9,034 bases of DNA from Desulfovibrio sp. (lineage in GTDB: Bacteria; Desulfobacterota; Desulfovibrionia; Desulfovibrionales; Desulfovibrionaceae): assembly GCF_019424165.1 (NCBI RefSeq), contig NZ_JAHZAA010000041.1, positions 14,055 through 23,088 of the forward strand, read 5' to 3'. Of this stretch, positions 6,705-9,034 are shown piece by piece. Position numbers and translations under genes: made by a program. Every line of letters starts with the position of its first letter. The first letter of the stretch is position 1. The notes under the pieces were generated by a model. It searched no databases. It had not been told where the DNA came from and saw only the letters and a program-made list of their open reading frames with translations.

Positions 6705-6810
6705 AAAATTGGGGCGCGCCTGTGCGATATGAACCCTGGAAGCTTTTACCTGGTTCGAATGAGCGCATCTTGCTTTCGACACATAATCATTATTGAAGAG
6801 GCGGTAGCAA

Positions 6811-6850
6811 AAACAAAAAAGGCCAAATCCAGAAAATGGACTTGGCCTTT
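6811..6850 (-). terminator. Intrinsic terminator of ssrA, probably bidirectional
   Basis: On the minus strand AAGGCCAAGTCC pairs with GGATTTGGCCTT (one G-U pair) across a seven-base loop (stem arms 6838-6849 and 6819-6830), followed by a T-run at 6820-6811. It lies about 20 bases beyond the ssrA 3' end. On the plus strand the same stem is followed by TTTCTTGTT, so it may also end transcripts of the small genes coming from the left. Confidence 0.85.
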
Positions 6851-6870
6851 CTTGTTAAAGAAAAGTTAGA

Positions 6871-7248
6871 TGGTGGAGGCGGGGGGAATCGAACCCCCGT
6901 CCGAGAACATTCCACACGAAGCATCTACAGGTTTAGGTCAAGTATGTATTTCACCACGCTGTTGGCCCCTGACCAGGCACAACGTAGCAATCCCGCCGGT
7001 AAACTCCTCGCGAAAAACCCCGGCGAGAGCCGGTTTTCGCCAGCCTGATAAGTGTCGCCAATCAGGGTTATCAGGCATGGCCCTGATCGGCGCGACCGTT
7101 AAACGGTCATTGCCTCGCTGTTATTAGGCAGCGTAAGCGTAGTCGTAATCGTTGTTGGCAATTACTTTTGTGCCGCTTTTTACGAGGCCAGCGGCGCCTC
7201 GACCTGCCGCTACGGCTTCCACGTCCCCGTCGAAACCAGTGCGCCCCC
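6871..7248 (-). ncRNA. ssrA: Transfer-messenger RNA (tmRNA)
   Basis: tmRNA frees ribosomes stalled on mRNAs lacking a stop codon, adding a degradation tag to the unfinished protein with SmpB. The 5' end GGGGGCG (7248-7242) pairs with CGCCUCC just before the discriminator A and encoded CCA (6871-6873), which fixes both ends at 378 nt. The 5' tRNA-like part has the hallmark GGTTTCGACGGGGACG. The T-arm is GGGGG-TTCGATT-CCCCC near the 3' end. The tag frame and several G-C-rich pseudoknot-like hairpins, for example GACCGTT/AACGGTC near 7095-7109, lie between. It is a one-piece tmRNA. The 5' end is presumably matured by RNase P from a short leader. Confidence 0.97.
7124..7159 (-). CDS. tmRNA proteolysis tag ANNDYDYAYAA
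   Basis: The resume codon is GCC (7159-7157). Eleven codons encode ANNDYDYAYAA, followed by TAA and at once a second in-frame TAA. The start ANNDY fits what I recall of Desulfovibrio tags. The C-terminus is YAA instead of the more usual LAA, VAA or MAA seen by ClpXP and related proteases. The tag is added to stalled nascent chains and not made as a free peptide. Confidence 0.93.
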   Translation of the reverse strand, partial: ANNDYDYAYAA

Positions 7249-7265
7249 ATTGTAGTTGGGAAAAT

Positions 7266-7294
7266 AATATAAGACGGTTACTGCCGATTGGCAA
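7266..7294 (-). promoter_or_regulatory. ssrA promoter (sigma-70 type)
   Basis: On the minus strand TTGCCA (7294-7289) and TATATT (7271-7266) are separated by exactly 17 bases. Initiation would fall about ten bases before the mature 5' end at 7248, leaving a short leader for RNase P. The -35 box begins two bases beyond the stop codon of the upstream hypothetical gene, so no terminator fits between the two. Confidence 0.8.
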
Positions 7295-7296
7295 GC

Positions 7297-7836
7297 TCAA
7301 CGAACATAGAAATGTGAAAGAGATCCTTTCAGGCACATCCTGTAACGGCTGAATATGGCGGCATCCTCGTTTTCAGTATCTGCTTTTAATGCGCATTGCG
7401 CATGGGATGCTACTGATAAACCGTGAACAAGAAGAGCAATCTTGGCCATTGTATGAAAATATTTCTGTAAAGAAGGATGTTCTGAAATAATGCGGCACAG
7501 TTTTTCAGCACCCTGCTCTTTGCTTTCCATAACAAGATCACCCATCGGCGACAGGTACAGCAATATACGCTCGTCAAATTCAGGGAACTGCTCGCCCAGG
7601 CAAGACTGAAGCTGCACCATGAAGGTCTCCTGCATGGCTTCAAGCCTGAGTTCCAGGGCTTCAACAAGTCCGCTCCCCGAGCACTCCAGGCTATGCAAAA
7701 TACGCAGGGTCGCCTCATCAAGGTGTGCCAGCGGCTCACGTAAAGAAGTCCCGAAGTATTGATCGTTGCCTGTGGCAGCTCTGCCGGACTGCATGTGGAG
7801 CATGCTGCTTATCTGGTTTGTGCTTTCTGGTGTCAC
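7297..7836 (-). CDS. Hypothetical protein under a probable sigma-54 promoter (179 aa)
   Basis: I do not recognise a named family. The open frame reaches back to a TTG at 7884, but that codon has no ribosome binding site and lies within two bases of the predicted sigma-54 transcription start. I therefore chose GTG 7836, with GGGGGAG four bases before it. The 179-residue product is soluble. After a polar N-terminus (1-30) come a helical segment with a leucine-rich stretch (44-82, including VEALELRLEAMQ), a middle with FPEFDERILLYLSPMGDLVM (84-103) and a helical C-terminal part ending in a basic tail. It contains five cysteines with no metal-binding spacing. It lies between the methyltransferase-like gene and ssrA on the same strand but has its own promoter. 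Confidence 0.7.
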   Translation of the reverse strand: MTPESTNQISSMLHMQSGRAATGNDQYFGTSLREPLAHLDEATLRILHSLECSGSGLVEALELRLEAMQETFMVQLQSCLGEQFPEFDERILLYLSPMGDLVMESKEQGAEKLCRIISEHPSLQKYFHTMAKIALLVHGLSVASHAQCALKADTENEDAAIFSRYRMCLKGSLSHFYVR

Positions 7837-7896
7837 AGGCTCCCCCGGTAGGCTTGTGGTCTTTTTTTCCGTGTGTAGCTGCAATGCCGGGTATTA

Positions 7897-7912
7897 AGCA
7901 AGATGGATGCCA
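7897..7912 (-). promoter_or_regulatory. Sigma-54 (-24/-12) promoter
   Basis: The minus strand reads TGGCATCCATCTTGCT, which fits TGGCAY-N5-TTGCW with the strict ten-base gap between GG and GC. Only the purine usual after the first box is missing. Transcription would start near 7886, giving a leader of about 50 bases to GTG 7836. An enhancer-binding activator would be required. No clear activator site is identified in the roughly 100 bases upstream. Confidence 0.65.
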
Positions 7913-8011
7913 GAAAAAGCGACTTCTCGCCAAAGTCTAAAAAAAATTAAGAGATGCCCATGACGACACGCGAAGATTTGCCTCGCCTCCCCTCGGGGCA
8001 AAAGACAATCG

Positions 8012-8581
8012 TCAGTTTGCCCGCAAACGCAACATAACAGATGCCCCTGCCAGAAGGGTGCGCCTGCCGACTATTTTCAATCCCATGCGAAAAACAAGCC
8101 CTTCCAGCCCCCCTGTTTTCATAAAAGCTGCCCGGCCGGCGCGCCGCAGGCCCGGCAGAAAATTCACTAATGCCACCGCAGGCAACTCCAGATTGCGCTC
8201 GGCGCACTTGAAGTCAACAACCAACACCTCATCAGCCGCAGATAAAGCAAGGCGCAGCAGGTTTTCAGCGACGGACGACGGCAGGTAAAAAAGTTCATAT
8301 GCCATGCGCACAAGGGATACCGGAGCATCCGCCATATGCCAAAGTGCCCCCGGAGCGACATTTAGCGGCGCATTGATGGCGTCCGCAGGCCATGACACCG
8401 TGCGTGCAAGTAATTTGTTCGACAAGCAAGGCTGATAGACGGCCAGCAGTTGAGGGGCAAAGGCAGACGCGTCAAAGGGCTGTTCCGCATGCGCCTCTTT
8501 TGCCCGCGTGGAGCCGGAAGTTCTATATTTTTGCAGGATAGATGAAGGAGGTGCGCTTTGCTCGGGCTGACAAGACATCAT
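8012..8581 (-). CDS. Methyltransferase-like protein lacking a visible SAM-binding motif (189 aa)
   Basis: The C-terminal half resembles class I SAM-dependent methyltransferases (type 11 group): MADAPVSLVRMAYELFYLP (83-101) matches the post-motif-II region, and DEVLVVDFKCAERNLELP (117-134) matches the strand and loop of motif III. AAFMKTGGLEGLV (151-163) and the closing SVMLRLR strand also fit. The glycine-rich motif I (E/D-x-G-x-G-x-G) expected in the N-terminal third is absent. The N-terminus is instead a low-similarity polar stretch with FDASAFAPQLLAVYQP (36-51). It may be a degenerate paralogue with no methylation activity. ATG 8581 overlaps the stop of the upstream HD gene (ATGA), so the two are almost certainly translated from one mRNA. 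There is no clear terminator after the stop. Confidence 0.6.
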   Translation of the reverse strand: MMSCQPEQSAPPSSILQKYRTSGSTRAKEAHAEQPFDASAFAPQLLAVYQPCLSNKLLARTVSWPADAINAPLNVAPGALWHMADAPVSLVRMAYELFYLPSSVAENLLRLALSAADEVLVVDFKCAERNLELPAVALVNFLPGLRRAGRAAFMKTGGLEGLVFRMGLKIVGRRTLLAGASVMLRLRAN

Positions 8582-9034
8582 GACCTGCCGCCGATTCTTT
8601 CAAGCATTGCCTGGCGCGCTGTGCCATAGGCCGCATCAGTGGGCAGGCCCTGAACAAGATTGCGTGCGTGACCATCTTCCACAAACTGACGGCGGCTGGA
8701 CGCAAAATGCATGTCAAAAAACCATGTGCCCAGTAGCAGGCGAAAATCATTGACGCTGCGTAAATCAGCGTAAGCTGCCACGCGATTTTCACGGGCAGCT
8801 TTGAGTACAGCCTCGCTATACAGGCCCGGAGTGTCAGGAAGGCTCAATACAACGGTGGGATTATACGGGCCGGGGCCGGACAGATGCTCGTCCATAACAC
8901 GCAAAATATCCAACTTGTCCGAATCGCGCACCACATGAGCAGCCTCCGCCGTGGCCTGTGGCAGGCCAAATGGCAGCGCAAAGCGATTATGCAGCCCGAC
9001 CACGGCTAATATTGCCTTACGTGTGGCAGGCTCT
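8578..9034 (-). CDS. HD-domain phosphohydrolase, C-terminal part, truncated by window edge
   Basis: 151 residues are visible and the frame is open to the right edge, so the start lies outside; the GTG at 9003 is internal, because HD-family sequence already precedes it. HD-domain proteins are metal-dependent phosphohydrolases of nucleotides or related phosphates. The visible part has LHNRFALPFGL (14-24) and VVRDSDKLDILRVM (34-47); the latter holds the conserved final aspartate (Asp39 or Asp42) of the H-HD-D metal site. The first His and HD pair should lie beyond the edge. The C-terminal part has FRLLLGTWFFDMHFASSRR, typical of this subgroup. The stop overlaps the next gene by four bases. The substrate is unknown. 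Confidence 0.85.
   Translation of the reverse strand, partial: EPATRKAILAVVGLHNRFALPFGLPQATAEAAHVVRDSDKLDILRVMDEHLSGPGPYNPTVVLSLPDTPGLYSEAVLKAARENRVAAYADLRSVNDFRLLLGTWFFDMHFASSRRQFVEDGHARNLVQGLPTDAAYGTARQAMLERIGGRS

Noticed and set aside
6744..6754. GGTTCGAAT, resembling a tRNA T-loop
   Set aside because: The flanking bases do not pair into a T-stem and no acceptor or anticodon arm can be built around it.
6836..7127. Plus-strand frames across the ssrA region
   Set aside because: They are antisense to the tmRNA, whose paired ends and tag frame explain the sequence.
7978..8003. Hairpin TTTGCC/GGCAAA after the methyltransferase-like gene
   Set aside because: No T-run follows on either strand, so it is not called a terminator.
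8545..8630. Strong plus-strand AAGGAGG followed by TTG
   Set aside because: The frame closes after about 23 codons and lies antisense to the HD and methyltransferase-like genes; probably chance.
8523..8792. Minus-strand 89-codon frame
   Set aside because: An out-of-frame shadow of the HD-domain gene.
1..9034. CRISPR arrays, insertion sequences, toxin-antitoxin or phage-defence cassettes
   Set aside because: No regularly spaced repeats, transposase motifs or paired toxin/antitoxin genes were seen on either strand.

Overview
The window looks like a piece of a deltaproteobacterial sulfate-reducer chromosome, most likely Desulfovibrio or a close relative. This is inferred from the tmRNA tag beginning ANNDY, the short RdgC followed by a conserved-looking partner, the moderately GC-rich coding sequence and a good sigma-54-type promoter. 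No single feature proves the genus.

Left part, positions 1-5158. A minus-strand gene runs off the left edge, with its start near 61 and a strong ribosome binding site. Between it and rdgC is a control region with a TTGACA promoter overlapped by a perfect CATAAT-N4-ATTATG inverted repeat. A tight plus-strand cluster follows: a short RdgC-like protein, a 175-residue partner that may correspond to the C-terminal part of longer RdgC proteins, two inner-membrane permeases of the dipeptide/oligopeptide/nickel ABC type (DppB-like and DppC-like, overlapping by one base), then recN after a 69-base gap. DNA-recombination genes thus bracket an orphan permease pair, with no binding protein or ATPase gene in view.

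Middle part, positions 5159-6870. About 850 bases without a convincing gene, AT-rich between about 5440 and 5700, contain several short inverted repeats. After this come small plus-strand genes: a possible 25-residue membrane peptide, a membrane-anchored protein with an MliC-type lysozyme-inhibitor domain, and a 68-residue protein of unknown role. They face ssrA convergently, across a strong hairpin terminator.

Right part, positions 6871-9034, all minus strand. ssrA (tmRNA, 378 nt, tag ANNDYDYAYAA) has its own promoter directly downstream of the stop codon of a hypothetical gene. That hypothetical gene has an excellent sigma-54 (-24/-12) promoter, whose position implies a GTG start downstream of the longest possible ORF start. 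Further upstream are a methyltransferase-like protein lacking a visible SAM-binding motif and, overlapping it by four bases, the C-terminal part of an HD-domain phosphohydrolase that runs off the right edge.

I see no CRISPR array, insertion sequence, rRNA or ordinary tRNA gene. No complete new system is evident. The best leads are the RdgC/partner pair, the sigma-54 promoter that redefines a start, and the small-protein cluster next to ssrA.
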